NCBI RefSeq assembly: GCF_947492555.1 | Contig: NZ_CANLNE010000004.1 | Coordinates: 166,070 to 230,069, forward strand | Reading direction: 5' to 3' | DNA from: an uncultured Roseobacter sp. | GTDB lineage: Bacteria; Pseudomonadota; Alphaproteobacteria; Rhodobacterales; Rhodobacteraceae | Length of the DNA: 64,000 bases | In this document: one piece after another, positions 8,108 to 16,464 of the stretch | How the letters are laid out: every line of letters starts with the position of its first letter | Numbering within the stretch: the first letter of the stretch is position 1 | Position numbers and translations under genes: made by a program | Notes under the pieces: generated by a model | The model's input: the letters and a program-made list of their open reading frames with translations, nothing else | What the model was told of the DNA's origin: nothing | Databases searched by the model: none

Positions 8108-9142
8108 ATGGAGTTCTCGCTCTTTGCGCATATGGAACGGTTGACCGCTGATCAGCCCCACGAGGCGCTTTACGGGGAGTTCGTGGCGCTGTGCAAGATG
8201 GCCGATCAGGGCGGGATGCGGGCGATCTGGACGGGCGAACATCATGGCATGGAATTCACGATTGCACCCAACCCCTTCACCACGCTGGTGGATCTGAGCC
8301 ACCATACGCAGAATGTTCGGCTTGGCACCGGGACCGTGATCGTCCCCTTCTGGCACCCCATCAAGCTGGCGGGCGAGGCGGCGATGACCGATGTGATCAC
8401 CGGCGGGCGGTTGGAAATCGGTGCGGCGCGGGGCGCTTATTCTTACGAATACGAGCGGATGATGCCGGGGCTCGACGCCTGGGATGCGGGGCAGCGGATG
8501 CGGGAAACCCTGCCGCTGCTGCGGCCCTTGTGGGCGGGGGATTGCGCCCATGACGGCACCTACCACAGTTTTCCGCCCACCACCTCTGCGCCGAAGCCGG
8601 TGCAGCAGGATGGCCCGCCGATCTGGGTTGCCGCGCGCGATCCCAACAGCCACGAATTCGCCGTGCAGAACGGGTTCAATGTGCAGGTGACCCCGCTTTG
8701 GCAGGGCGACGCGGAGATCGAAAAACTGATGGCGACTTTCAAGACCGCTTGTGCGGCCCATGCCGGACCCAAGCCCAAGATCATGCTGTTGCACCACACT
8801 TATGTCGGCGCGGACGCAGAGGATGTCGATCTGGCAGCGCAGGAGCTCAGCCGGTTCTACAATTACTTCGGCGCCTGGTTTCAGAACAAGCGGCCGGTGT
8901 CTCAAGGCCTGATGGAGAAGATCAGCACGGAAGACATGGCGCAAAACGCGATGATGTGCCCGGAAAACATGCGGCGCGATCTGACGGTGGGCACTGTGCA
9001 GGAGGTGATCGACCGGCTCAAACGTTTCGAAGACCTTGGCTATGATGAGTTTTCCTTCTGGATCGACAGCGGGATGAGTTTCGAGCGCAAGCGTGCCTCG
9101 CTTGCGCGGTTCATCGATCAGGTCATGCCGGCCTTTAGTTAA
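8108..9142 (+). CDS. Luciferase-like (LLM) flavin-dependent monooxygenase
   Basis: A 344-residue bacterial-luciferase-fold protein. 'MRAIWTGEHHGMEFT', 'VRLGTGTVIVPFWHP', 'GRLEIGAARGAY' and 'PPIWVAARDPNS' are family motifs for flavin binding and the TIM-barrel core. It should use reduced FMN from the adjacent reductase and O2 to hydroxylate or open a ring, or to split a C-N bond. Similar pairs act on uracil (RutA), pyridine and trigonelline (TgnA). The start follows the reductase stop by one base. Substrate is unknown; an N-heterocycle is the best guess from context. Confidence 0.85.
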   Translation: MEFSLFAHMERLTADQPHEALYGEFVALCKMADQGGMRAIWTGEHHGMEFTIAPNPFTTLVDLSHHTQNVRLGTGTVIVPFWHPIKLAGEAAMTDVITGGRLEIGAARGAYSYEYERMMPGLDAWDAGQRMRETLPLLRPLWAGDCAHDGTYHSFPPTTSAPKPVQQDGPPIWVAARDPNSHEFAVQNGFNVQVTPLWQGDAEIEKLMATFKTACAAHAGPKPKIMLLHHTYVGADAEDVDLAAQELSRFYNYFGAWFQNKRPVSQGLMEKISTEDMAQNAMMCPENMRRDLTVGTVQEVIDRLKRFEDLGYDEFSFWIDSGMSFERKRASLARFIDQVMPAFS

Positions 9143-9157
9143 CCCTTCGGAGGGACC

Positions 9158-10639
9158 ATGCCCGATCTGCCCCACTACTCACTTTTCATCGCTGGCCAGT
9201 GGCGTGCCGGATCGCAAGGTCAGACGTTACAGAGCGTAAATCCGGCAACGGGGGAGGCCTGGGCCCGTTTCGATTGCGCGAGCCCCGAGGACGTATCGGA
9301 CGCGGTATCGGCGGCACAGGCAGCACTCGATACGCCTGCCTGGCGGGACATGAGCCAGACCGCGCGGGGCAAACTGCTCTATCGCCTGGCCGATCTGGTG
9401 GCAGAGAATGCCGAACATCTGGGCCGGATCGAGACCACCGATAGCGGTAAGCTCGCCGCTGAGACGAGGGCACAGACCGGCTATGTGGCAAACTACTATC
9501 GGTATTACGCCGGGCTGGCCGACAAGATAGAGGGCGCGGTGCTGCCCATCGACAAGCCCGACATGCATGTCTTTACGCAGCACCTGCCCATCGGCGTGGT
9601 GGCCGCCATCGTGCCCTGGAATGCGCAGATGTTTCTGGCGGCAACCAAGCTGGCACCGGCCCTTGCGGCAGGATGCGCTGTGGTTCTGAAAGCTTCTGAA
9701 ATCGCCCCCGCTCCGATGTTGGAGTTTGCCAGGCTGATCGAGCAGGCCGGATTTCCACCCGGCGTCGTTTCCGTCCTGACTGGGGATGCAGAGAATTGCG
9801 CCATTCCGCTGACCCGTCATCCCGGCGTGGACCGGATCGCCTTTACCGGCGGGCCGGATGCCGCGCGCCATGTCGTGCGCAATTCCGCGGAAAACTTCGC
9901 CGTCACCACATTGGAGTTGGGGGGGAAGTCACCCATTCTGGTGTTTGAGGATGCGGATCTGGATGCCGCCGCCAACGGGTTGATCGCGGGCAATTTCGGC
10001 GCCTCCGGACAGTCCTGCGTGGCAGGCACGCGCGGTCTGGTGCAGCGCCCCGTCTACGACGCGCTGGTCGCGGCGATCACGGCCAAATGTCGCGATTTGG
10101 TCGTGGGGGATCCGCATGACCCGGCCACGCATCTCGGCCCGCTCTGCACCATAGCACAGGTGGAAAAGATCGAAACGACGCTGGCCAAGGCCGTGTCGCA
10201 GGGTGCACGCATTGCCTTTGGCGGCAGCCGCGCGGGTGGCGGCAGCGCGCATTATTTCCCGCCGACACTGGTACTGGCGGACGGGCCGGGGGTTGAGACA
10301 CTAGCGGTTGAGATGTTCGGCCCGGTGATGACGCTGATCCCCTTCGACACTGAGGAAGAGGCAATCCAATTGGCGAATGACAGTGAATTCGGCCTCGGAT
10401 CGGGTGTTTTCACCCAGAACGTGGCGCGGGCCCACCGTGTGTCGCGGCGCATCAGGTCAGGGATCACCTGGGTGAACACCTACCGCGCGATTTCCCCCAT
10501 GGCGCCCTTCGGGGGATTCAATCAATCCGGTTACGGTCGCGAAGCGGGACAGGAGGCGATCCTCGACTATACCCGCACAAAAACCACCTGGATCGATACG
10601 TCCGAGGACCCGATGGCCAATCCTTTCGTCATGCGCTGA
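9158..10639 (+). CDS. NAD(P)-dependent aldehyde dehydrogenase
   Basis: A 493-residue aldehyde dehydrogenase of full family length. It contains 'VVAAIVPWNAQMFLAATK' (cofactor loop), 'RIAFTGGPDAARHV', the general base in 'TTLELGGKSP', catalytic Cys287 in 'GASGQSCVAGT', and the late 'EMFGPVMT' motif. It lies 15 bp after the monooxygenase gene with a good ribosome-binding site. It probably oxidises a semialdehyde formed after ring opening, as TgnC does in trigonelline breakdown (inference). Confidence 0.9.
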   Translation: MPDLPHYSLFIAGQWRAGSQGQTLQSVNPATGEAWARFDCASPEDVSDAVSAAQAALDTPAWRDMSQTARGKLLYRLADLVAENAEHLGRIETTDSGKLAAETRAQTGYVANYYRYYAGLADKIEGAVLPIDKPDMHVFTQHLPIGVVAAIVPWNAQMFLAATKLAPALAAGCAVVLKASEIAPAPMLEFARLIEQAGFPPGVVSVLTGDAENCAIPLTRHPGVDRIAFTGGPDAARHVVRNSAENFAVTTLELGGKSPILVFEDADLDAAANGLIAGNFGASGQSCVAGTRGLVQRPVYDALVAAITAKCRDLVVGDPHDPATHLGPLCTIAQVEKIETTLAKAVSQGARIAFGGSRAGGGSAHYFPPTLVLADGPGVETLAVEMFGPVMTLIPFDTEEEAIQLANDSEFGLGSGVFTQNVARAHRVSRRIRSGITWVNTYRAISPMAPFGGFNQSGYGREAGQEAILDYTRTKTTWIDTSEDPMANPFVMR

Positions 10640-10698
10640 ACTGCCCCTTCAAACCCGTTGTTAGTTACAAAAGCAACTGGTAGCTGCGGGAGGTGGAA

Positions 10699-11673
10699 AT
10701 GCGCGCAGGGAGGAAACAGCAGGTGGCCAAGGCATTCGCATCCCAGGGGGATATGTCGGAAAAGACAATCACCTTTGATGAAATCGGCGCAGGACTCTGG
10801 GCCTTCACGGCGGAGGGAGACCCGAATTCCGGCGTGATCATCGGCGATGACAGCGTGATGATTGTCGAAGCGCAGGCCACGCCGCGGCTGGCGGGCAAGG
10901 TGATCGACAAGGTGCGTGAGGTCACAGATAAGCCGATCAGCCACCTGGTTCTGACGCATTACCACGCCGTGCGGGTGCTGGGGGCGTCCGCCTATGGTGC
11001 TGGGCAGATCATCATGTCGGACACCGCCCGCGCCATGGTCACCGAGCGCGGACAGGAAGACTGGGACAGTGAATTCCAGCGCTTTCCGCGCCTCTTTGAA
11101 GGGCACGAAAGCATTCCCGGCCTGACCTGGCCCACCACGACCTTCAGCGATGCCATGACCGTCTATCTGGGGCAGCGCCGGGTCGATATCAAACACCTGG
11201 GTCGTGCCCATACGGCTGGTGATGCGGTGATCCACGTGCCGGATCAGAACGTGATGTTCACCGGCGATATCGTGGAAGATCGATCTGCCTGTTACTGCGG
11301 GGACGGGCATTTCGGCGATTGGGGCGGCACGCTGGATGCAATCGCCGCCTATGATGTCGACGCGATTGCGCCGGGGCGCGGCGGCGCGCTGATCGGCAAG
11401 GAGGCGGTCGAGCGCGCGATTGCCTCGACCCGCGATTTCATCGACAGCACCTATGCACCGGCGGCTCGGGTCGCGGCGCGGGGCGGATCGCTGAAAGAGG
11501 CATGGGACGCCGTGCGCGCGGCCTGTGATCCCAAGTTCAAGGACTATGCGATCTACGAACACTGCCTGCCCTTCAACGTGTCCCGCGCCTATGACGAAGC
11601 GCGCGGTATCGACACACCGCGGATCTGGACCGACAAACGCGATCTGGAGATGTGGGAGCAGTTGCAGGGCTGA
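10699..11673 (+). CDS. MBL-fold metallo-hydrolase with altered metal motif
   Basis: A 324-residue metallo-beta-lactamase-fold protein. The ATG at 10699 is preferred because GGGAGG lies 5 bp upstream; an ATG at 10753 is possible. The fold is clear from 'NSGVIIGDDSVMIVEAQ', 'SHLVLTHYHAVRVLGA', 'LGRAHTAGDAVIHVP' and 'NVMFTGDIVEDRS'. The usual HxHxDH metal motif reads H-Y-H-A-V-R, so the Asp and third His are replaced, while the later His and Asp ligands look intact. It is 18 bp before the FAD monooxygenase gene, a pairing that suggests shared substrate processing. Confidence 0.85.
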   Translation: MRAGRKQQVAKAFASQGDMSEKTITFDEIGAGLWAFTAEGDPNSGVIIGDDSVMIVEAQATPRLAGKVIDKVREVTDKPISHLVLTHYHAVRVLGASAYGAGQIIMSDTARAMVTERGQEDWDSEFQRFPRLFEGHESIPGLTWPTTTFSDAMTVYLGQRRVDIKHLGRAHTAGDAVIHVPDQNVMFTGDIVEDRSACYCGDGHFGDWGGTLDAIAAYDVDAIAPGRGGALIGKEAVERAIASTRDFIDSTYAPAARVAARGGSLKEAWDAVRAACDPKFKDYAIYEHCLPFNVSRAYDEARGIDTPRIWTDKRDLEMWEQLQG

Positions 11674-11691
11674 CGGCAGGGAGGGCGCGAT

Positions 11692-13311
11692 ATGGTGGAC
11701 GTCAGATATGACATCGCTTTCCGGCTTTACCCCTACGAGAAAGTCCCGGATCAGGACCTGCCGCCCAAGCGGCACCCGGTAGTCATCGTCGGCGGCGGGC
11801 CCATCGGCATGGCGCTGGCGCTTGATCTGGGGCGCAAGGGCACACCGGTGCTGGTGCTGGACGATCACGAAGGGGTTGGGCAGGGCAGCCGCGCGATCTG
11901 TTTCGCCAAGCGTACGCTTGAGATTGCGGACCGCCTCGGCGCCGGGCAGGCGATGGTGGACAAGGGTGTTGTCTGGAACGTCGGCAAGGTTTTTCATGGC
12001 GATGATCAGGTTTTTGAATTCAACCTGCAGCCGGAAGGCGGACATAAGAACCCCGCCTTTATCAACCTGCAACAGCCCTATTTTGAGAAATTCATCGTCG
12101 ATGAGATCCGCAGGGCGCAGGACAACGGCGCACCCATCGAAATTCGGGGCTGCAATGCGGTGACGGGCCTCACGCCGGCCGCAGATCATGTCGTGTTGAC
12201 CGTCGAGACACCGGACGGTCCCTATCAGGTCGAGGCCGACTGGCTGGTGGCCTGCGACGGCGCGCGCTCTCCGCTCCGCGATATGATGGGGCTGAGTTTT
12301 GACGGGCGCGTCTTTGAAGACAACTTCCTGATTGCCGATGTGAAGATGACGGCAGACTTCCCGACCGAACGCTGGTTCTGGTTCGAGCCGCCCTTCAAGG
12401 ACAGCGGTCAGTCGGCATTGCTGCACAAGCAGCCGGACGACATCTGGCGGATTGATTTCCAACTGGGCTGGGACATTGATCGCGCCGAGGAACTGAAAGA
12501 GGAAAACGTCCGGGCGCGGGTCGACGCGATGTTGGGCGAGGGGGTCGCATACACGCTGGAATGGACATCGATTTACACGTTCCAATGCCGCCGGATGCAG
12601 GCGTTCCGCCATGACCGCGTGTTCTTTGCCGGGGATGCCGCACATCAGGTGTCGCCTTTCGGCGCGCGCGGGGCAAATTCCGGCATTCAGGACGCGGACA
12701 ATCTGGCCTGGAAGCTTGATTTGGTGATCCGGGAGCTTGCGCCGGAACCGCTGCTGGACAGCTATTCCGAGGAACGGGTGCACGGGGCGGATGAAAACAT
12801 CCTCAATTCCACCCGCGCCACCGATTTCCTGACGCCGAAAAGCGAGATGAGCCAGATTTTCCGGAATGCCGTGCTGGCGCTGGCGCGGGAGCACGCTTTT
12901 GCGCGACCGCTGGTCAATTCGGGCCGTTTGTCTGTGCCGTGTGTTTATGACGGGCTATCCCTGAACGGCCCGGACCTGTTGGACGGGCCAAAACGGACGC
13001 GGGTGGGGGCCCCTGCGGTGGATGCGACACTGGGTGAAAACCATCTTTTGGATCATCTGTCGGACGGGTTTACGCTCTTGTGCATTGATGCACCCGCGCC
13101 GGATGTTGAGAGGGTGGACGGGGTGCCGTTGACCCATCTGAGCTTGAGCGCAGAGGGCAACCCGCTTCTGGCGGAACGCTATCTCGGGGATGCGGAAGGT
13201 GCCGTGTACCTGCTCCGCCCGGACCAGCACGTGGTGGCGCGGTGGCCTGCAGTCTCCGCTGATGAGGTGAGAGTGGCGATGCAAACTGCATTGGGAAAGG
13301 ACGCGGGATGA
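11692..13311 (+). CDS. FAD-dependent aromatic-type monooxygenase
   Basis: A 539-residue flavoprotein of the MhpA/PheA class A monooxygenase group. It has the Rossmann motif 'VVIVGGGPIGMALALDL' (about 29-45), the DG motif 'LVACDGARSPLRDMMG', and the GD motif 'VFFAGDAAHQVSPFGARG', followed by 'GIQDADNLAWKLDL'. The C-terminal thioredoxin-like region is also present. Such enzymes hydroxylate aromatic rings with NAD(P)H and O2. It shares a start/stop overlap with the DUF2783 gene. Substrate is unknown; an aromatic or heteroaromatic acid is plausible from the operon. Confidence 0.88.
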   Translation: MVDVRYDIAFRLYPYEKVPDQDLPPKRHPVVIVGGGPIGMALALDLGRKGTPVLVLDDHEGVGQGSRAICFAKRTLEIADRLGAGQAMVDKGVVWNVGKVFHGDDQVFEFNLQPEGGHKNPAFINLQQPYFEKFIVDEIRRAQDNGAPIEIRGCNAVTGLTPAADHVVLTVETPDGPYQVEADWLVACDGARSPLRDMMGLSFDGRVFEDNFLIADVKMTADFPTERWFWFEPPFKDSGQSALLHKQPDDIWRIDFQLGWDIDRAEELKEENVRARVDAMLGEGVAYTLEWTSIYTFQCRRMQAFRHDRVFFAGDAAHQVSPFGARGANSGIQDADNLAWKLDLVIRELAPEPLLDSYSEERVHGADENILNSTRATDFLTPKSEMSQIFRNAVLALAREHAFARPLVNSGRLSVPCVYDGLSLNGPDLLDGPKRTRVGAPAVDATLGENHLLDHLSDGFTLLCIDAPAPDVERVDGVPLTHLSLSAEGNPLLAERYLGDAEGAVYLLRPDQHVVARWPAVSADEVRVAMQTALGKDAG

Positions 13312-13502
13312 CCCTGAACCTTGAGCCGAACATCCCCGACCCGGATGGGTTCTACGACCTGTTACTGGCCGCGCATCAGGGGTTGAGCAAGGATGAAAGC
13401 GACGCGCTGAACGCGCGGTTGATCCTGGTGCTGGCCAATCACATCGGGGATGTCGATGTGCTGCGCGAGGCCCTTACAGCAGCGCGCAAAAGGTCGGAAT
13501 GA
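13308..13502 (+). CDS. DUF2783 small protein
   Basis: A 64-residue protein ('DPDGFYDLLLAAHQGLS', 'LNARLILVLANHIGD') of the DUF2783 family. Its ATG overlaps the stop codon of the FAD monooxygenase gene, so the two are translationally coupled. Such small proteins are regularly found beside this type of monooxygenase and may be a subunit or stabiliser; that is inference. It is the last gene of the operon. Confidence 0.85.
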   Translation: MTLNLEPNIPDPDGFYDLLLAAHQGLSKDESDALNARLILVLANHIGDVDVLREALTAARKRSE

Positions 13503-13560
13503 GGGCTGAGATCGCATTCCGAAGACAACGGACGATGTTCCGATCTGCGCAGACGTGCGG

Positions 13561-14610
13561 CTAAGCTGGGCCTTCCGAAATGATGACTAGCGGTCGGAGC
13601 GCCTCGTTTTGCGCGTGCTGCGCGGCCTCTTGGCAGAGTGCAGCGTAGCCAGCGGCTCCCGACGGGGATGTAGGAAGCCCCAGGTGAGTGACGCGTGCAG
13701 CGGCGGCCTCACCTTCTTCTTCCGAAAGTGTTGCGTAGCGCACATCGCAGCGTTCGAGCGCAGCCCACGCCACAATGGACGGGTCCTTGCAATCCAGCCG
13801 ACCCATTGCAGATTCCGGCCCGTTCCCACGGGTTGGTTGCCCCGCCTTGTGGCTGGCCTGAAGGCAGGCCGCAGCGGCAGGTTCCACCACCACCAGCTCC
13901 GGCTGCTCCGCCCAGTTCAACCGGATCATATGCGCCATCGCGGCAGCCAGCCCGCCGACACCTGCCTGCAGATAGACATGAGTGGGCCACTGCCCCGATG
14001 TCTCAAAGCTCTCCCGAAGCTCTTCGGCGATGACGCAATACCCTTCCATCACCCATTTCGGGATTTCCGTGTAGCCCGGCCAGGTCCCATCGGCGAGCAA
14101 AACGGCGCCGGTGGCCTCCGCATCCTCGATCGCGGCGGCGACGCTCTCCTCATATACCGCACCGGAACGGACAACCGATGCCCCGAGCGCCCGCAGCCTT
14201 TGCGCGAAACTCTCCGGCACGGTGTCGGCGAGGTGGATGCGGGCCGCAGCCCCAGCGTCCCGCGCGCCTGCGGCAACACCCATGCCATGATTGCCCGCAC
14301 TGGCGCAGACGAACGTTTGTGTGGCTGCAAAGGCACGCAGATCAGCATCACCCATGCGATCCTGTGTGGGAACCTCACCCGTTTTTGCGTGCCATTTCTG
14401 CTGCAGGATCCGGGAGACGGCATAGGGCGCCCCGAGCGCCTTGAACGCGCCCAACCCCATGCGGTTCGTCTCATCTTTGGCCAGAACAGTGCCACCGTGT
14501 GGACCGGCAATTTCAACGAGTGGCGTGGGCTGGTATTTGTCTTGCGCCCGGAAAAACGCGTGGGCAGTGGCGACATTTGGCGAGAAGTCCAGAGAATCTG
14601 TATGTGTCAT
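13561..14610 (-). CDS. PLP-dependent lyase, diaminopropionate ammonia-lyase type
   Basis: A 349-residue fold-type II PLP enzyme. 'KDETNRMGLGAFKALGA' holds the PLP lysine, 'FVCASAGNHGMGVAAGA' is the substrate/phosphate loop, and 'YLQAGVGGLAAAMAH' is the glycine-rich PLP-phosphate loop. The overall pattern fits diaminopropionate ammonia-lyase (DpaL), but the protein is shorter than E. coli DpaL, so a threonine-dehydratase-like or EutB-like role is possible. It is divergent from an Lrp-type regulator gene, which probably controls it. Confidence 0.75.
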   Translation of the reverse strand: MTHTDSLDFSPNVATAHAFFRAQDKYQPTPLVEIAGPHGGTVLAKDETNRMGLGAFKALGAPYAVSRILQQKWHAKTGEVPTQDRMGDADLRAFAATQTFVCASAGNHGMGVAAGARDAGAAARIHLADTVPESFAQRLRALGASVVRSGAVYEESVAAAIEDAEATGAVLLADGTWPGYTEIPKWVMEGYCVIAEELRESFETSGQWPTHVYLQAGVGGLAAAMAHMIRLNWAEQPELVVVEPAAAACLQASHKAGQPTRGNGPESAMGRLDCKDPSIVAWAALERCDVRYATLSEEEGEAAAARVTHLGLPTSPSGAAGYAALCQEAAQHAQNEALRPLVIISEGPA

Positions 14611-14713
14611 GGTTCAGCACGTTACGGGCTTTTCATGCGATGTATTTTGCGTTCTTTGTAAAGTCACCGATAATATTTTGCGCGATTTCAGCAGGGGAGC
14701 GTCGAAACACAAC

Positions 14714-15178
14714 ATGACAACGGATCTCGATAAGACAGACCTGACGATCCTGCGCACCCTCCAGACCGACTGCCGCATCGGTCTGGAACAACTTGCCCAT
14801 GAATGCGCCCTGTCGGTGCCTTCGGTACAGCGCCGCCTGAAACGGTTGCGGCAGGCAAATCTCATCGAAAAGGAGATCGCCGTCCTCAACCCGGCGAAAT
14901 TCGACTACAAGATGACCTTCATCGTCATGGTCGAGCTGGAACGGGAATCGCTGCAGCAACTCGAGCTATTTCGCAAGCGCGCGACGGCAGAACCGCAGGT
15001 CCAGCAATGCTATTATGTCACGGGTGACGCCGATTTCATCCTGATCTGTTCAGCAAAGGACATGCAGGATTTCGAGGCGCTGACGCACCGGCTGTTCTTT
15101 GAGAACTCGAATGTGCGCCGATTCCGCACCTCCGTGGCGATGGGACGCACAAAGATCAGCCTGAGCATCCCGATCTGA
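14714..15178 (+). CDS. Lrp/AsnC-family transcriptional regulator
   Basis: A 154-residue protein: an N-terminal helix-turn-helix ('LDKTDLTILRTLQTDCR', 'ALSVPSVQRRLKRL') and a C-terminal RAM ligand-binding domain ('QQCYYVTGDADFILIC'). Lrp-family proteins respond to amino acids and related compounds. It sits between the divergent PLP lyase and the M20/M24/racemase genes, so it likely regulates both sides. Its position parallels DoeX/AsnC in ectoine-degradation clusters. The ATG at 14714 begins the conserved domain; the upstream open frame is not used. Confidence 0.88.
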   Translation: MTTDLDKTDLTILRTLQTDCRIGLEQLAHECALSVPSVQRRLKRLRQANLIEKEIAVLNPAKFDYKMTFIVMVELERESLQQLELFRKRATAEPQVQQCYYVTGDADFILICSAKDMQDFEALTHRLFFENSNVRRFRTSVAMGRTKISLSIPI

Positions 15179-15312
15179 TGGTTGGGCCGCTGATAGAAAC
15201 GCGCATCTGCGGTCGGATCCATGAAAAAATTTCTGCACGTTGCGCACACAGATGATGCCAACCGCGCATCGCATTGCGCTAAGCTGGACGCATGGTGGCG
15301 AAAGGCGCGGAC

Positions 15313-16464
15313 ATGACTGATTTTGAGACGCGGATGACACAGCTCCGGCGCGATTTGCATCGGCATCCGGAACTCGGTTTCAAGGAGACGCGCACCAAGG
15401 AGGTCATTGCCACGCGCTTGCGGGAATTGGGACTGGAGGTGCATGAAGGCGCGGGTGTTGTTGGTATTCTCCGTTCGGGGGAAGGGCATGGGGCGATTGC
15501 GCTGCGCGCCGATATGGATGCGTTGCCGATCATGGAAACATCGACCCATGATTACGTCTCGGGCAGCCCCGGTGTCATGCATGCCTGCGGTCATGATGGG
15601 CACACGACCATGCTCCTTGGTGCGGCGGAGCGGTTGGCTATGAACCCCTCTTTTGACGGCACCGTGGTCTTCGTGTTTCAGCCGAATGAAGAACACGGTC
15701 TTGGTGCCCGGGCGATGATTGACGAGGGGCTTTTTGAACGATTTCCGGTGGATGAAATCTATGCCATCCACAATCTGCCCGGCGCGCCTTTGGGCGAGGT
15801 TTCGACCCGCGTCGGCATCATTTGCAACAGCGAGACGCTTTTCGAAATCGAGATAGAGGGGCAGGGTGGTCATGCATCGATGCCCCAAACCGGGGTCGAT
15901 GCAATCACGGTCGGCGCCGAGATCGTAATGGCTTTGCAAACCGTGGTCGCCCGGAAACTGGCACCCGCCGCCGGGGCGGTGGTGTCGGTGACGGAGTTTC
16001 TGACCGATGGGCAAAGGAATGTGCTGCCGGGCAAGGCGGTCCTGAAGGGGGATTTCCGAGCAGGCTCCGCGGATGACCGCGCCCGCATCGCGCATTTCAT
16101 TCAGCAAGTATCCGACGGCATCGGGGTCGCGCATGGAGTTGGTATTTCGGTTGCCTTCGACACGCAATTTGTCGAGACGATCAACGCAGGCGGCCCGACC
16201 GAGGCCGTCTACCGGGCCGCAGAGACGGCGGGCTGCACGCTTGTGCGGGACCGGCCTGCGATGAGTTTTTCCGAGGATTTTGCCCATTTCGCGGCCGCGG
16301 TGCCGGGGTGTTTCCTCTTGCTCGGCAATGGTGAAACGGGACGTCATGGCCGCCCGCTGCACGCCTCGAACTATGACTTCAACGATGACCTGCTGGTCAT
16401 CGGGGCAAGGTTCTGGGCGCAGTTGGTTCAGGATCGACTACCTTTGCGAAAGGATCAGCCGTGA
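15313..16464 (+). CDS. M20-family amidohydrolase
   Basis: A 383-residue (390 if the ATG at 15292 is used) metal-dependent amidohydrolase/deacetylase of the hippurate-hydrolase group. Metal-site motifs are 'ADMDALPI', 'HACGHDGHTTMLLGA' and 'FQPNEEHGLGARAM', with the late 'FSEDFAHFA' motif. The dimerisation domain lies at about 180-290. AAAGG at 15301 favours the 15313 start. It overlaps the M24 gene by 4 bp. By analogy with ectoine clusters it could remove an acyl group from an N-acyl amino acid; the true substrate is unknown. Confidence 0.87.
   Translation: MTDFETRMTQLRRDLHRHPELGFKETRTKEVIATRLRELGLEVHEGAGVVGILRSGEGHGAIALRADMDALPIMETSTHDYVSGSPGVMHACGHDGHTTMLLGAAERLAMNPSFDGTVVFVFQPNEEHGLGARAMIDEGLFERFPVDEIYAIHNLPGAPLGEVSTRVGIICNSETLFEIEIEGQGGHASMPQTGVDAITVGAEIVMALQTVVARKLAPAAGAVVSVTEFLTDGQRNVLPGKAVLKGDFRAGSADDRARIAHFIQQVSDGIGVAHGVGISVAFDTQFVETINAGGPTEAVYRAAETAGCTLVRDRPAMSFSEDFAHFAAAVPGCFLLLGNGETGRHGRPLHASNYDFNDDLLVIGARFWAQLVQDRLPLRKDQP

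Noticed and set aside
6414..9142. Calling the hydrolase, reductase and monooxygenase genes rutD, rutF and rutA
   Set aside because: The reductase is much longer than RutF, and rutB, rutC, rutE and a uracil transporter are absent, so a different substrate is more likely.
10567..12894. Very long minus-strand frame (775 codons) opposite the MBL and FAD monooxygenase genes
   Set aside because: Both plus-strand genes are certain from catalytic motifs. The antisense product shows no family motif and reflects GC bias.
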